The notes beneath the pieces are model-generated. The model did not search any database. It saw nothing but the letters and a program-made list of their open reading frames with translations, and was not told the DNA's origin. A DNA stretch of 64,000 nucleotides from Semisulcospira habei (taxonomy: Eukaryota; Mollusca; Gastropoda; Semisulcospiridae), in the NCBI GenBank assembly GCA_036245525.1, contig BTPG01000003.1, positions 138,070,082-138,134,081 of the forward strand, in the 5' to 3' direction. Shown in pieces: positions 35,085 through 59,632 of the stretch (the stretch's first letter is position 1; each line of letters opens with the position of its first letter). The position numbers and the translations under genes were made by a program.

Positions 35085-35377
35085 CAGCCCCGGATCAATC
35101 AGTTTTCAAGGGGTAGGGGGTGGGGGGTGGTGGTGGGTGGTGCTCCACTTTTATTTTTTTTTATGCCAGGGTCTAGTATATATCAAAACGCCACAACCGA
35201 AACTGTTCTTCTGATGTTTTTGAAAGTTTCTAACTGGTGTTACGTACGGCACTGAAACACAAGCGTTACAACTCAATTTTAAAAACACTTATTTATAGTT
35301 TGATGCCAGCCGAGGGGGGTGGGGGTGGGTGGGTGCTGTAGTACCAAAGCCCCCTCCCCCTCCTGGATCCGGCCCTG
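35085..35377. mobile_element. Short TIR element, hAT-like ends
   Basis: Ends cagccccggatca and the inverse of tggatccggccctg are partly complementary. A 5-bp repeat, gagtc, flanks both sides (35080-35084 and 35378-35382). It has a G/C-rich interior and no ORF. The superfamily is uncertain. Confidence 0.4.
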
Positions 35378-35720
35378 GAGTCAGTGCCAGTAATGAAAAC
35401 TACCAAGAAAGGCCGTATGGAGTTAATGAGCCGAGTTTTGGCATTCCGCCAGATATCAAATACTGAATTAACAACTGTTAATTTATTGATGTGTCTGTTA
35501 CATTTAAAAGGCAGACATACTAGTGTTCGTCAGATTTTTGTTGTTGTTTTGTTTTTCGGTAATGATGTGATTTTGGTATGAACACGCCGACAACTTCAGT
35601 GAACCGAAAAATGCCTAAGCATATCGCACAGATCTAGAACAAGAAATGCACGGTCATTATATGGCCAAGTAATGGTGTCACTGTGACTAACAAGACGCAT
35701 ATATATCCTTAAAAGCGCAC

Positions 35721-35762
35721 ACAACCGCGGGGGCTGATGAGGATCTATAAGGCGCCTCAGTT
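35721..35762. repeat. Foldback hairpin repeat, partial copy
   Basis: The right half only: cgcgggggctgatgaggatc, then tataaggcg. It lies just 3' of the kelch stop. Confidence 0.45.
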
Positions 35763-35811
35763 GTCGACCGGGCCGGACCGAGCACAGACCTGTGGCTCAA
35801 TACACAAACGC

Positions 35812-48415
<12,604 letters not shown>

Positions 48416-48552
48416 CTGGGAGAAAAGAATGATCTGAAGGCAATAATGAAAAGGTTCCGTTTGCATCGAACAACTCCCAACAACGAACGAAAATGAAATC
48501 ACGGCGGACAACCAATTTGTAGCACAAGCATAGACAATGCTTCAAACATTCC

Positions 48553-48606
48553 CAAGAGGCATAGATCTTCATGGGCCCAAGGCGCTCAAGAGGATCTATG
48601 CCTCTT
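48553..48606. repeat. Foldback hairpin repeat, copy
   Basis: caagaggcatagatcttcat and the inverse gaggatctatgcctctt around gggcccaaggcgctc. Confidence 0.7.
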
Positions 48607-51234
48607 AGCTCATTCACCCCAACGGCCGTATTTCCCAAATTTTGGAGGCATTATCTAATGGCAAACAAGCAAGCAAACATAAACCTAGACAAACTAAGCA
48701 AGCGCGCAAGCAGCCAACCTACCGACCAACCAGTGAATAAAAGAACCTGCCAACCTGTCAAACAAGCAAGTGAGCAAGCAACTATCCAAGAAAATAAGCG
48801 ACGATAAACGATCAGTGATGAGCATCCATGTCTATGAAATTTTGTTTTTAAATCTTCAATGGAAAGAAAGAAAGGCAAAAGAAGAAAGAAAGACTATAGA
48901 TGCAAATGAGAGCATAGGCGCCCGCAACATGCAGTCTGAGTATTACGGTTCCTTAGAGTGAGTAACCCTCGCTCATTGTACACTAAAAAAAAAAACCAGT
49001 GATCACGCAATTAGATGTGACAGGCGCCTATGAGTAAGATACGCCGAACGACTCCAAACAACGAAACAAAGCGAAATCACGGCGGATAACAAGCTTCCGC
49101 CATAGGCATAGACAACACTCCCAAAACTGGAGGGCTCATGAAGAGATACAGATAGTGAGATTTCTAGAGACAAATTTCTATTATCTCGTTGATGACCTTA
49201 ATTAACTAATTAAGTCCATTAAAGCTTGCACGGTCGTTTCTTTCAAAATAAATTAGACTCCGTATAGTGCACTCAGTAAAATAAACTAAAGACATTTCAA
49301 ACCCCCACCTAAATTAATAATTAGAAAATTACGCTCCATTGTCTACCAACACCCCCTCCTATCTAAATACACAGTTCATTTCAAATAAAACATTATGTAT
49401 CTACCTTGTTACACACACACACACTGACACACACACCTACCACATGGCGATCTCATGGCGATACATACTGATAACATACTGAGAGGGTCCATTTCTGAAA
49501 AATACAGTTTTCTCAATGAGATAAAATTTTTTGGGGAACTCCCTAGTCACCTTTTTAATGCATACTGAGAGTGTGTACACAACGACAGTACAAAAGTCAG
49601 GCAACCGTCTTGTGACACTACACCAGTTTAATACACTCTATTATTAGCAGCTGAGCTAGCCCCTGACTTAAACAGAAATCCCTCCTATCTGCCTACATCT
49701 GATCACATAAACAAACAGGTTTTTCTAACAAGAGGCTTAGATTCTCAGGAGCCCATGCCCTCGCAGGCTTAGATTTTTCATGAGCTGTCACAGAGCCAGA
49801 TCCTCAAGGGCCCTCGTTTTTACAGGGTTTCAGTCAACTGTACTGTCTTCTTTTAAGTTGGGTCTCTCACTGTGAGTTAGACTGATGGGGCTTGTCTGCT
49901 AACTTTTTAGCACCTTCTAAAAGCGTCACGTCTTGTTCAAACCGGTTTAACCGCGACACGTTTATTCAGAACTTTTAAAGAATTGCATTCTGAACATTTT
50001 TAAAGGTCCTGTCTTGCGTGGCATGTCCCACCTCACAAACCCACACCCACCTCCCACCCCCTACCCACCCACACCCCCACCCCCACCACCCCACCCCACC
50101 CTCGACCCCACACACACACGCACCTCAGCCCATCCCACCACACACACAATCATATCATGTAGAATATACCCTCACTGTGCCAAACTCATGCAATATGTGC
50201 CAAAAGGTCATTTAACAAAATGTATGTCAAATTAGAGTCAGTAGGGCAAATACAAAAATGTATGTCAGATACTGAAATCTATATCATTAGGTCATTTCGA
50301 AAAAAGTATAAACTCGCCCGGTTAGGTGTCTCCAACAATTTGCTTTTCAGACCATGCACACAAAGGGACACACTCCTTTTCCTTTGGCATGCGTCCATGA
50401 ATAGGTATTCATTCCTGGGAGGTGTGCCGCCACACGACAGCCTTTAAACAGCGATCAAAGCTCTCACAGCCAGTTATTCATGCTTAACTTAAAACATATT
50501 TTTAACCCACAGCCAAGAGTGCCAAAAGGGTTTTTTGCTTCACTTTTTTTAAATTTATTCTATTATAAAATGAATCAGAATGAATTACTACTTCTCAGTG
50601 ATATTTGTGTCATTGAAAACAAAGACGTAGAGTCTAAAAAACAAAGGTTTCTCTCAGTAATTGTTTCTGGAAAATAAAGCTTATCTCGGAAAATGTTACA
50701 CATCAGAAGAAAAAGAATCACCCACAGCCGACGAAATAATTAAATTGCATAAGTATGACAACCACATTGGTTCATTAATGACTTGTGATTTGAGTTGGTC
50801 TCTAATGTGTCTATACGCAAAGTCTGTTAACCACTTTCTTCCTGTGGACACAGACAATTTATCACGCGATTTGGAAACCAATCTCATTGTTTCAATTTCA
50901 ATCAGCAAATTAGCATGCCTTATGTTTTACAAGTTTGGCAATTACCTGGCTCCTTTAATAGCTCTTCTTGTTATGGTAAATCATGTTGATTTTTCAAAAT
51001 AAATTTTAAAGGCAAAGAAAATGGACGACACTCAGGCAACCCCACAGACTCAGCTTATGGTTGCCTGTCTTGCTTTGTGTGTACAGCATGCATAATCATC
51101 AAGTGCGCACGTTAAAAATCCCATTACCACTATTCGTAAAGAGAAGGCCCGGTAGGGCCGGTGAAATGGAAACAGAAATATATCACATGCACCGAAGTTA
51201 ATAGTAGGGTGGAGGTTTGCACATAAAGTATCGC
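48607..51234. other. Gene-poor AT-rich stretch with small unidentified ORFs
   Basis: No host exon or known domain was found. Decayed pieces of the foldback family lie near 49118 and 49728-49790. A C-rich tract spans 50038-50105. Two short plus ORFs, 50573-50680 (MNQNELLLLSDICVIENK) and 50661-51002, are near the Maverick edge and may be remnants of it, but match nothing I recognise. Confidence 0.4.
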
Positions 51235-51405
51235 TTAGTAGCAGCAGGCTTTCATAGCTTCAGCTTCCATCCCTATGGCGCCTTGAGCATCTTTAATTAG
51301 ATGGATATGTGCGCCTCGGAGACACCACCCCATACCATACCCAAAAAACAATGCCACCAGGACCAGGGCCAGGACCAGGACTAAAAACAACACCGCCCGA
51401 CACAT
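51235..51405 (-). CDS. Small membrane peptide, unidentified
   Basis: A 56-codon ORF starts at ATG 51405. The N-terminus is a single strong hydrophobic segment (CRAVLFLVLVLALVLVALFF), followed by a short Gly-rich and then hydrophilic tail ending ACCY. It lies directly upstream of, and divergent from, the integrase fragment. It may be a small virus-like membrane protein of the Maverick. The Leu-Val run comes from a short repeated ccaggacc/ccagggcc motif, so chance is possible. Confidence 0.35.
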   Translation of the reverse strand: MCRAVLFLVLVLALVLVALFFGYGMGWCLRGAHIHLIKDAQGAIGMEAEAMKACCY

Positions 51406-51408
51406 TGT

Positions 51409-51630
51409 TTGCTTACAAAACAGGTAAGATATCTGTATCAACCTGGCGAGGCTGAAAATGACATAAGACATAGGGCAACGGATCCAATATGGTTTATGTC
51501 TGTTCACAATATAAAAATAATAGTCCCTGGCAACCCATCGGTTTATTATCTATATGAGCCTGCCCCTCAGAGGGCATTTGTCAGAGAAGAATTACAGATT
51601 ATTCCAACGGACACTGTTACTCTTGTTTAA
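51409..51630 (+). pseudogene. Maverick integrase, C-terminal fragment
   Basis: About 73 codons end at TAA 51630. The stretch ATDPIWFMSVHNIK, PGNPSVYYLYEP and FVREELQII has the pattern of the SH3/chromo-like C-terminal end of retroviral-type integrases found in Polintons. The catalytic DDE core is not present to the left, so this is a remnant. Its 3' end overlaps the polymerase 3' end by 14 bp. Confidence 0.55.
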
Positions 51631-51852
51631 CCATTTCATCAACCAGTTCATCAATCAGTTCATCACAAATGTATCCAGATAACTTAAGCGCATAATGGCC
51701 AGGTGCATAAGCCTTTTCCTTACTGTGAAACACACGTTTTCTGCCCCCAACTGCAAGTGACTTCTTATGTGTTTGGATTACTTGCTTGTAGTGTTCATGA
51801 TGAATATCTTTATTTTTTATCGCTGTTTTAAAAAAACAAAAAACTTTTGCTT
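51617..51852 (-). pseudogene. Protein-primed DNA polymerase B, C-terminal piece
   Basis: An open minus frame contains KDIHHEHYKQVIQTHKKS, a short basic stretch and AYAPGHYAL, and stops at 51617. It fits the C-terminal end of Maverick-type polymerases and continues the gene cut at 54879. The LINE cluster 51856-54878 lies between the two pieces. Confidence 0.5.
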
Positions 51853-51855
51853 TGG

Positions 51856-54574
51856 TTAGTTAGTTATTTGGGTTTAACGCCGAGCAGGCAACTAAGGCCA
51901 TCTCATGGCGGGAAGGGTAAAAATCTGGCCAGCCAGACTAAAAGAAAGGTCTTAAGACATGATGTAAATATACCTTAAAAATATGTCAGGCTAAAATGTC
52001 GCACAGGTCTTTAAAGAAAACGTCGGAAGACTCTCAAAAAGGTCAAAATAATAGAAACATCATAATCCATAAATGCTCAAATCTTATTAAAAATATGGCA
52101 CTCCCTCAGAAACTGAAGATCGTGTCCGGGGGCACATCCCGGAACAAAACCTTCAAGGAGTCTGCCGTGAAATGTTTAGACCTTGTGTCGATTAGATCAG
52201 CACAAGACAACAAAAAGTGTTGAACAGAGTACTGCTCGTCGCAGGCATAACACCATGGACGCTCCTCCTGTTTAAGTAAATAAGAGTGCGTAACATACGA
52301 GTGGCCAATGTGGAGTCGAGCCAGGACAGTCTCCTCACGGCGGCTGCCGCAGCGATAAGGTAGACCGTCGGACAACTTAGGAAGGGCTTCATGCAGCTTG
52401 TTAGCTTCCTCTTTGTCCCACTCGGACTGCCACTCACGGGCTATGTACGCACTAGCCACATGTCTAAAATCACTATTAACAGTCTGTGTGTCAGGGACAG
52501 GGTCATTGCGGGCATCGTTGGCAGCAGAATCTGCGATCGTGTTGCCTTCGATGCCCACATGCCCTGGCACCCAAATAAAAATGATGTCATAATATTCCTT
52601 CATCAAGTCCGCGTGGAGCTCTCTGATCTGCACCAGCAGTGGGTGGTCATTTCCCATGCCCTGAAGGGCCTGCAGGGCAGAAAGAGAGTCAGACAGAATC
52701 AGGAAGTTCTTTTCTCTAGATCGATAAGCATGCCTGAGTGTCAGCAGAACCGCCTGCAGTTCCGCACTAAATACAGATGAGTGGTCTGGGAGGCGGTGCT
52801 TAAATGGGCGTCTAGGATGGCGAGAGGACACTGCGGCCGCAGCCACTCTCCCATCCTCAGACTTTGACCCATCGGTATAGATACGACAATAGCCAGGAAA
52901 AATTGAAAGCAGTTCATTGAGGCTCTGTTGGTATATGGCTGGTGGAGTAGAGTCTTTCTTGTGGGCAGTCAAGTCCAGCAAGATGTCAGGAACTGGTAAG
53001 AGCCAAGGTGGAGTGATGTGTTGCAGGGATTCCGAAACTCTGTCCAGGTCCAATCCGGCCACCTGCAGATGAGGTTGGACATGGAAAGAAAGTGGACGGA
53101 CAGCTCCCGGATGGGTATCGTAAATCTCTGCAAACGATGGTTTAAAAACACAATCATAGGCAGGATTGTCTGGATGGGCCTTCAGTTTCAGAACGTAGCT
53201 GAGCATGAGGCGGATGCGGCGGAGCTTGAGAGAAGGCTCCCCTGCCTCGGCATACAGACTAGGAACTGGAGACGTCCTGAAGGCCCCAAGACATATCCGC
53301 AGACCCTGATGGTGAATTGTGTTCAGACGCTGTAGCACAGACTTGGAAGCTGAGCCATACACCACAGAGCCGTAATCCAGTTTGGACCGAACAAGGGCCC
53401 GGTACAGACGAAGTAAGACAGTACGGTCCGCACCCCAGTCAGTACGACCGATGACATGAAGAATGTCGAGAGCCTTCTGACAAGAGGTTCTAAGGTAATT
53501 AATATGGTTGCGGAAGGTAAGTCTTTTGTCAAAAATGACCCCCAGAAACTTTGCCTCCTCGGCCACCTTAATTGGCACTCCAGCAATGCTCAGGCTAGGT
53601 TCTGGAAAAAATTTCGTCTGGTTAGTAAACTGCACACAGACAGTCTTGGAGGGCGAGAACCTGAATCCATTGAGAGACACCCACCGCTGGATGCGATCAA
53701 CGCACAGCTGCAAGCGACTCTCAAGGGACGCAAGTCCTCGACCACATGCGCACAAAGCAAAGTCGTCAACAAACAAAGAGCATTCAGAATCATCCTTGAT
53801 GGCCTTTACAATGTTATTAATTTTAATACTAAATAAAACAGGAGATAGAATGCTGCCCTGTGGGACACCCATCTCCTGTTCAAAGGAGTCGGAGAGGGTG
53901 GACATGGAACGACCGGTTAGTCAAAAAAATTGTGAATAAAAACGGGCAGGTGCCCTTTAAAACCCATGTCCAACAAGTCAGACATTATGCCATACTTCCA
54001 GGTAGTGTCATATGCCTTCTCAAGATCGAAGAAAATTGCATAGACTTGCTGCTTGTTGACAAAAGCATCTCGAATAAATGATTCAAAGCAGACTAAATGG
54101 TCAGTTGTACTACGGAAGCGCCAAAAACCGCACTGGAGGTCTGTGAGCAGACCCTGTGACTCAAGATGCCACACCAGGCAGGCGTTGACCAGGCGCTCCA
54201 TAGTTTTACATAAACATGATGTCAAAGCGATAGGCCGGTAGTTGCCCGGGTCGGAAGGATCCTTACCCGGCTTGGGGATCGGTACAACCACAGCCTCGCG
54301 CCAAGACGGCGGAAAATGACCAGTTCTCCAGATATGGTTAAAGGCCTTGAGAAATACAAGGAGTGACCTCTCACGCAGATGCGTTAGGAATTGATAGTGG
54401 ATGGTATCTAGGCCAGCAGCAGAGTCATTACATTTCTGCAAGGCTTGCTGCAATTCTGAAAATGTAAAAGGGGCATTATAGTCTTCTGAGTTATCGGACT
54501 TAAAATCACAAATACGAGACTCTCGCTTCTCCTTCTCTCTCTGGAAGAAGGGTGAATAATGCTCTGTTGAAGAC
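51856..54574 (-). mobile_element. I-like LINE, 5'-truncated copy
   Basis: Same family as 13795-20570, from the (AACT)n tail at 51856 through the 3' UTR (without the SINE), RNase H and RT, cut in ORF2 near codon 430. No clear target duplication was found. Confidence 0.85.
52106..54453 (-). pseudogene. I-like LINE ORF2, RT and RNase H part
   Basis: The 5' frame 54453-53917 carries RT motifs (AAGLDTIHYQFL, PKPGKDPSDPGNYRPIAL, FFDLEKAYD). An extra A in a run near 53927 shifts it and an 11-bp loss near 53900 follows. The long second frame (53905-52106, 599 aa) holds GVPQGSILSP, the active site FVDD, then an intact RNase H (YTDGSKSEDG, FSAELQAVLL, LSDSLSALQ, VPGHVGIEGN). One base missing near 52110 truncates the last residues relative to the copy at 14420. 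Confidence 0.85.
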
Positions 54575-54579
54575 CTATG

Positions 54580-54878
54580 AAGACCTATTAGCCATTATGA
54601 AAAAAACGCAAACTGAAGTGGTATGGGCATGTCATGCGTTCAGCAGGGCTTGCCAAAACAATCCTGCAATGCACTGTGCAAGGAGGACGAAGGAGAGGAA
54701 GACAGAGGAAAAGATGGGAGGACAATATTGCAGAGTGGACAGGACTGAGGCTGGGCGATACGCTAAGAATGGCAGAGAACACAGAGGAATGGAGGGAGCT
54801 GGTTGCCAAGTCATCAGTGGTGCGCCAACGGTCGGCAAGACTACGGGATATAGATAGATAGACAGACAGCGGGTGATC
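54580..54878 (+). mobile_element. LINE 3' end of another family
   Basis: The plus frame encodes KKRKLKWYGHVMRSAG, QGGRRRGRQRKRWEDNI and EWTGL to a stop near 54861, then an (ATAG)n/(ACAG)n tail. This is the C-terminus typical of several APE-type LINEs. It sits head-on against the 5' break of the I-like LINE. Confidence 0.7.
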
Positions 54879-57800
54879 CTTAGGATAATCAGACGTGTCA
54901 TACATATGCAGCTCTGTTTTTATGTCTTCATAAAAGTCTTCAGTAGGCACATCTATGATCATATAGTCAGTGTCAGTGTATAACAGTCGGCAGTCAGGAT
55001 ACTTTGGTTTAAAGTAATCATAGTTGAATCAGCATCAACAGTTTTGATAGCTCAAGAATTGTCATACCAATAAATACTGGCTTGTCCAGTTTAACAATTT
55101 TTTGGAGTGTCACTGCATACAATGATGGATGAAATTCTTTATACCCTGTGTATTGCGGCTTACCTGTAAGTTTAATTGCACCTGATTCAGTTGTGACCAG
55201 TCTAACATCTTTTTGGTGATGAGGATTTTCCACCCTCTTACCGAAACAGGTTGAGCTTAAAGAAGTCTTTGTCAAATGCAGTGTTACCATCCCTTGCACG
55301 AAGGGTTGTGTTTTTCATTATGTAATCTTTCATGAAAGCACACTGATCAAATTCAATGCCTCTGTGAACTTTCTTTAGTATTAACCCAAGTCTGATGTAA
55401 AACTGCAGTAGGCGATAGTGACAAACGTAATTGAATTTGTCATTCAAATTTGGCACAAGTTTAGGTGGCTTTTTTGTTCCCCCGTCAAAGACATTTTCAC
55501 AACAGCTAATTGATAATCATTGTGGTAATCATGTAGGTGGTGCGGGTACTCTAGGTCGACTTCAAAGATCGAACCTTTCTCGTCATTTTGGTCATGAGTC
55601 ATAATACAGTGTGTTAAGTATGTTAAATCACACTGTGACAAATCATGCAGACGAAAGTTTTTCAAGGACAATAACTCGGTCATGGCCCACCTATACAAGT
55701 TACATGCGTCCTTATTAGATGACCTTGAGGGGTCAAAGTCGGTAAGATATTTATTATTAGCTATGGCATAATTATTTGCTGCCATGCTAATGCCTCCGCA
55801 TTCCACCATGTGAACCATCCTGCGATCAGTCAGCAAGTCTATATATATATCTTACTGGATTTAAAAAATGCATCCCAGGGGCCACTTGCATAGCGATGAA
55901 GTAAGTCCTTACTTTCGAAGTTATGGGCTACTCAAGAAGTAAACACCTCGTTTAATTCTTTATGCATGGGTCAGAAGTTACGTGGCTTATTTCAGAGGTT
56001 AACGAGAAAGTAACTTGGGCGTGATTTACTACAGAGGGACCCCATAAGTACGTGTGCTTACGTCGGAAGTTACCATGTGTATGGATAATTCAAGGTGCTA
56101 TTGTTATTGTATCACAAACAACACTCGTGTGATTCAGTTTTCTTAGGGTTGAAACTTGCTTTAGGTTAAAAAGAAAACAACAAAAAAAAACCCAAAAACA
56201 AAAACAAAACGTTTAGTTGTTCTGCAAATTTGACAGAAACAGTCCGCTCAGTCTCGTATTTCAGTGGGCAAAACAGCAATTTCATTTTCGTGCAGTAGTG
56301 TGGACCACAGCCGGCCTAGCCTGTGGCATCTTGACCCTGTTCTTTCCCTGCCACAGCGGCCATCTGGCAGTTAGGAATGTATCCGCATGCATGCGCAAAC
56401 GTAGGATTGACCCCAAATCAAACGTCCTTGGCCCTCATCTTCACAAGTCACTACTACAGAGCGAATTTTGCTCTGTGCATAGCAAGCAGCCTGCAGCTAA
56501 ACTTGTGAAGTAATAACTCTCAAAGTAGGCGCTTACTTTCGAAGCTGTGGACTACATCGTTATGCAAGCGGTCCCAGGACTAGTTATGTAGCTGGCTGGG
56601 TCAAGACTGTAGTGTAACAAACCCTTTTTATGATAACTTTCAAATATGTCTGCTAGCAAGCAAATGTCAGCTTTCAAAAGTACTGGTCATGGTAGTCACC
56701 AATCGTTTGACACCCTAGTTTACCCCATGCATCAAGAGCATGCTGGTATTCAGAGTCAGAAATTCCTTTACCATTTAGTGTAGAATAAAATGCCTCTTTT
56801 GGAGGCAGACTCCTTTCCTCAAACACAACCCAGTGATCAATGTACTCGTAGAGATAGACTCAAAATATTTATTTGTTGTTGGAAACGATGTCAGTCCTTC
56901 TGCCAGACTAGCAAGCCCTAAAGATAAATGTTGCATTGAGTCATAAAACACTAATTTGTTGTCTAGCCTAAAATTCAAGTACTTCTCAGTTGTCTGGGCA
57001 ATACAACTAATGTTTTTGTAAGACTCATCTACAGCACACATGATAATGCGCAAATCGTACCCTTTGAGATGGTGGAAAAAGATTGGTAGTTTATATGTCT
57101 TTGGATCTATTTTTAGTTTTAAGTTACATGCACCATGTGCAACACGTCTGTAACACCCAGTTATGTGGTCATGGTCGCAAACTTTATCGCCCACCAGGTG
57201 TTCTTCACAAATCCAACACATCTCTGCTGTATCAAAATTCAGTTTGTCTTTTTCTGGCATCAAAGGCATGACAGTTTTCGAGATATTGTACTACACTACT
57301 ATGCAGTTGTCTCATTTCTGTTAAAAACTCAGCTGCTGCATTTTCGCCTCTGTAGATAACAGGTTCTGTATGCTCACCGTCTGACCTAACAAGAATGTAA
57401 CCAAAAGAACACACCACTTGGTCACTCAATTTTACAGTCTTTGGTAATGATTCTAGAACAGGACCCTTATAGGCTACTACCAGTGATTCAAAATCAGCAT
57501 ACACTACAAACGGCAGCTTTTGCTGATTACCATAGTTCTTAAAATATACCTGACTACCAGGATCTGGATACCTAAGTATTGTTTGAATGTCATCAGCCGA
57601 CCTACAGAGCTGGACATGTTTATGTGCTAACTCATTGGAGGAAAACCTTTGTAAACATCTTTTACAAAATTCCTGTTTTTCATTATGTTTTGTTGTATGC
57701 CCATGAATTAGACGTGACATACTCCTGATAACTGTGTAGTGAAAGTTATCTCCGGAGCTTATTAACAGAAGGTCAACATGCTTATCTTCTGATTGTCCAT

Positions 57801-58630
57801 AGGTGGGGGCAAGTGGTGATGCTCTAATTGGTTTAACTTGTTAGGAGACTCATTATCCCATATATACACATTCACAGATATACCAGGATTTAGTTCTTCA
57901 AACAAGTCTATATCCTCTACCGTAACAGTGAATTGTATGCCACTGAAGTTGAGCTCGTTTACAAATTTGGTGTAGTTAGATACACGCTCAGGTTTTGTTT
58001 TTATAACATGCAGTTTGGCAAGCACACACCAGACAAAACAACAACTGATGATCATTGATCTGAATATTGATGACAGCCTTTTTGTTTGCAACCTCAGTTG
58101 GTAGTGGCAGCCATGATTTGCCTAAAATAGGATGATACCTTGACTGCTTCAGTTGTAGTTCATGAAAATGCCCTTTGTGCCAACCAGACCCCTTCATTTT
58201 GGCTCTGTCAATTGCTTTGAGGAAGTCAGGCAACATTTTGTTTCTAAACACTTTTTCCACTTCTCCTTTTGAAATAACTGTGTGTTGTCTTGTCGAGATT
58301 TACCATACAATCACTTCACCATCTACCCTGCTAAATTCTATTGTAGCAACAACCTGAATGTTTACACTACCAGCAAGAAGATTATCTTGTATGACAGAAA
58401 AAGAGTTTTCTATTGACTCATAGACATTGTAAGGCAAGTTTGTTGTGTGAAACACGTTTCGTAAGTTTAGCGACAACCTGAATTTTTACACTACCAGCAA
58501 GAAGATTATCTTGTATGACAGAAAAAAAGTTTTCTATTGATTCATAGCAATCCAGACCAAAAAGGTTGCCACATTCCTTCTGCATATGAAGATAAGTAGC
58601 GGCTAATGTCTCTGTCTTTTTTGACAAAGG
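54879..58630 (-). pseudogene. Protein-primed DNA polymerase B of the Maverick
   Basis: The replicative polymerase of Polintons, read right to left over several frames. The N-terminal region (about 58630-57720) includes WLPLPTEVANKKAVINI, RVSNYTKFVNELN and ISVNVYIWD. The exonuclease region includes PFVVYADFESL (Exo I) and HHLKGYDLRIIM (Exo II-like), with a zinc-like CWICEEH...DHDH...CNLKL insert. The palm region includes NLYRWAM (motif A position, with Lys-Asp-Ala before it) and the catalytic LLYTDTDYMIIDVP near 54980-54940. Frameshifts occur at least near 58290, 57720, 57250, 55440 and 55240. A 705-bp TIR element interrupts it at 55874-56578 and a LINE cluster cuts the C-terminus. No function remains. 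Confidence 0.8.
55874..56578. mobile_element. 705-bp TIR element inside the polymerase gene
   Basis: The ends read cccaggggccacttgcatag and, inverted from the right, cctgggaccgcttgcataac. Matching gaagtaagt/cttactttcgaag blocks extend the TIR to about 45 bp. It has no transposase; it is a MITE-like element. Confidence 0.65.
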
Positions 58631-58790
58631 GTATTTACCCGAAATATTAATAAATTGTGTTGTACCGTTTTTTCTAAGCGTGTTTCTTTCTCCGTTGGGT
58701 ACTTCTTTCTATTGATTCATAGACATTGTAAGCATTGGATATAGGCAAGTTTGCTGAGTGAAACACGTTTCGTAAGCTTAGCGAGCTTTT
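58360..58790. repeat. Imperfect tandem duplications at the capsid/polymerase junction
   Basis: A segment with caacctgaatktttacacta, agattatcttgtatgacag and ttctattgaytcatag occurs twice (about 58350-58445 and 58470-58560). The block gtgaaacacgtttcgtaag also recurs at 58448 and 58757, and ttctattgattcatagacat again near 58707. The duplications overwrite the end of the capsid gene and repeat the polymerase N-terminus. Confidence 0.7.
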
Positions 58791-59632
58791 TCTGACTCCC
58801 TTTTGAATGGACTTCCTGGTTCAACAAACAACATAAGAATGCCTTTTAGTGACCTAGCAGGTGTGTTTAAGCTGATGTTCCACGTTGTATCACCTTTGTC
58901 TTTGGGTATTGTACTGTGTCTTATCACATGGTCATAATAAATCGGAAGTTTTGTTTGGTACTGATTTTGAATGAGATGAGCATGTGTGACAATTTCATAT
59001 TCGAAGGAAATGTTAGAGACCTTGTATGTTGCATTGAGATCAGATGACTTGATAACTTTGGAGTAGTCACTGAAGGTTAGTTCAAAACTCAGACGGTCAT
59101 TTAGTGCTCCTTGGTAATAAGGCAAATGCGCTGTTAGGATTTCGAATTCAAGTGGAATGTAAAATCTACTTCCATATGTTTCTGCCAATATAACGTCTTT
59201 TGCTGCAGTGGTTGTTTTGTTGCCTGCATCTATTCTGAGTTTGGCAATGTTATCTGACTGTATGCCTTGGTAAACATGGTCTTCTCGTTCTTCCGTAGTG
59301 AGGAACAGATCTTTGTAGATCATCCAGACTAAACACTTCTTGGCCTTCAAGTTAACTTTAATAGTTCTACTAATTGCTCTACCTAGGTTGTAAACTAGTG
59401 TTCTGTTTGCATCGGATTCTGATAAACATTCAATATTAAATGCAAGGCGTGCAGTACCAGGAACAATAACTTCACTGGGACCTAGGTTCGGAAACTTGAC
59501 AGTAAGAGTTTGGTTTTGATCTATGGTGCTAGGATTGTTTGTGATAACAATTGATTGCCTAATGCCCTTAACACCAAGAGGTTCACGTAGTTTTCTATGC
59601 AGGTCTAACTTTGATCCGTAGGACAATGTCAT
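58778..59632 (-). pseudogene. Maverick major capsid protein, C-terminally truncated
   Basis: A 284-aa frame from ATG 59632 has the look of the Polinton double-jelly-roll major capsid protein: PGTARLAFNIECLSES, VNLKAKKCLVW, YGSRFYIPLEFEIL, LSFELTFSDYSKVI, YYDHVIRHSTIPKDKGDTTW and SLKGILMLF. The full protein is usually well over 400 residues. Here the frame ends right after the motif VEPGSPFKRESE, where the tandem duplications begin, so the second jelly roll is missing. Assignment is by remembered family pattern. Confidence 0.75.

Noticed and set aside
35725..35760. Hammerhead ribozyme core (ctgatgag)
   Set aside because: The CGAAA core and the stems are absent; the block belongs to the foldback repeat.
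48420..51234. BTB/BACK exons of the kelch gene
   Set aside because: No minus-strand frame with these domains and good splice sites was found; they are probably further right.
56217..56513. 98-codon plus ORF as a host or Maverick gene
   Set aside because: It lies wholly within the 705-bp TIR element, has no recognisable domain and no relatives in the window.
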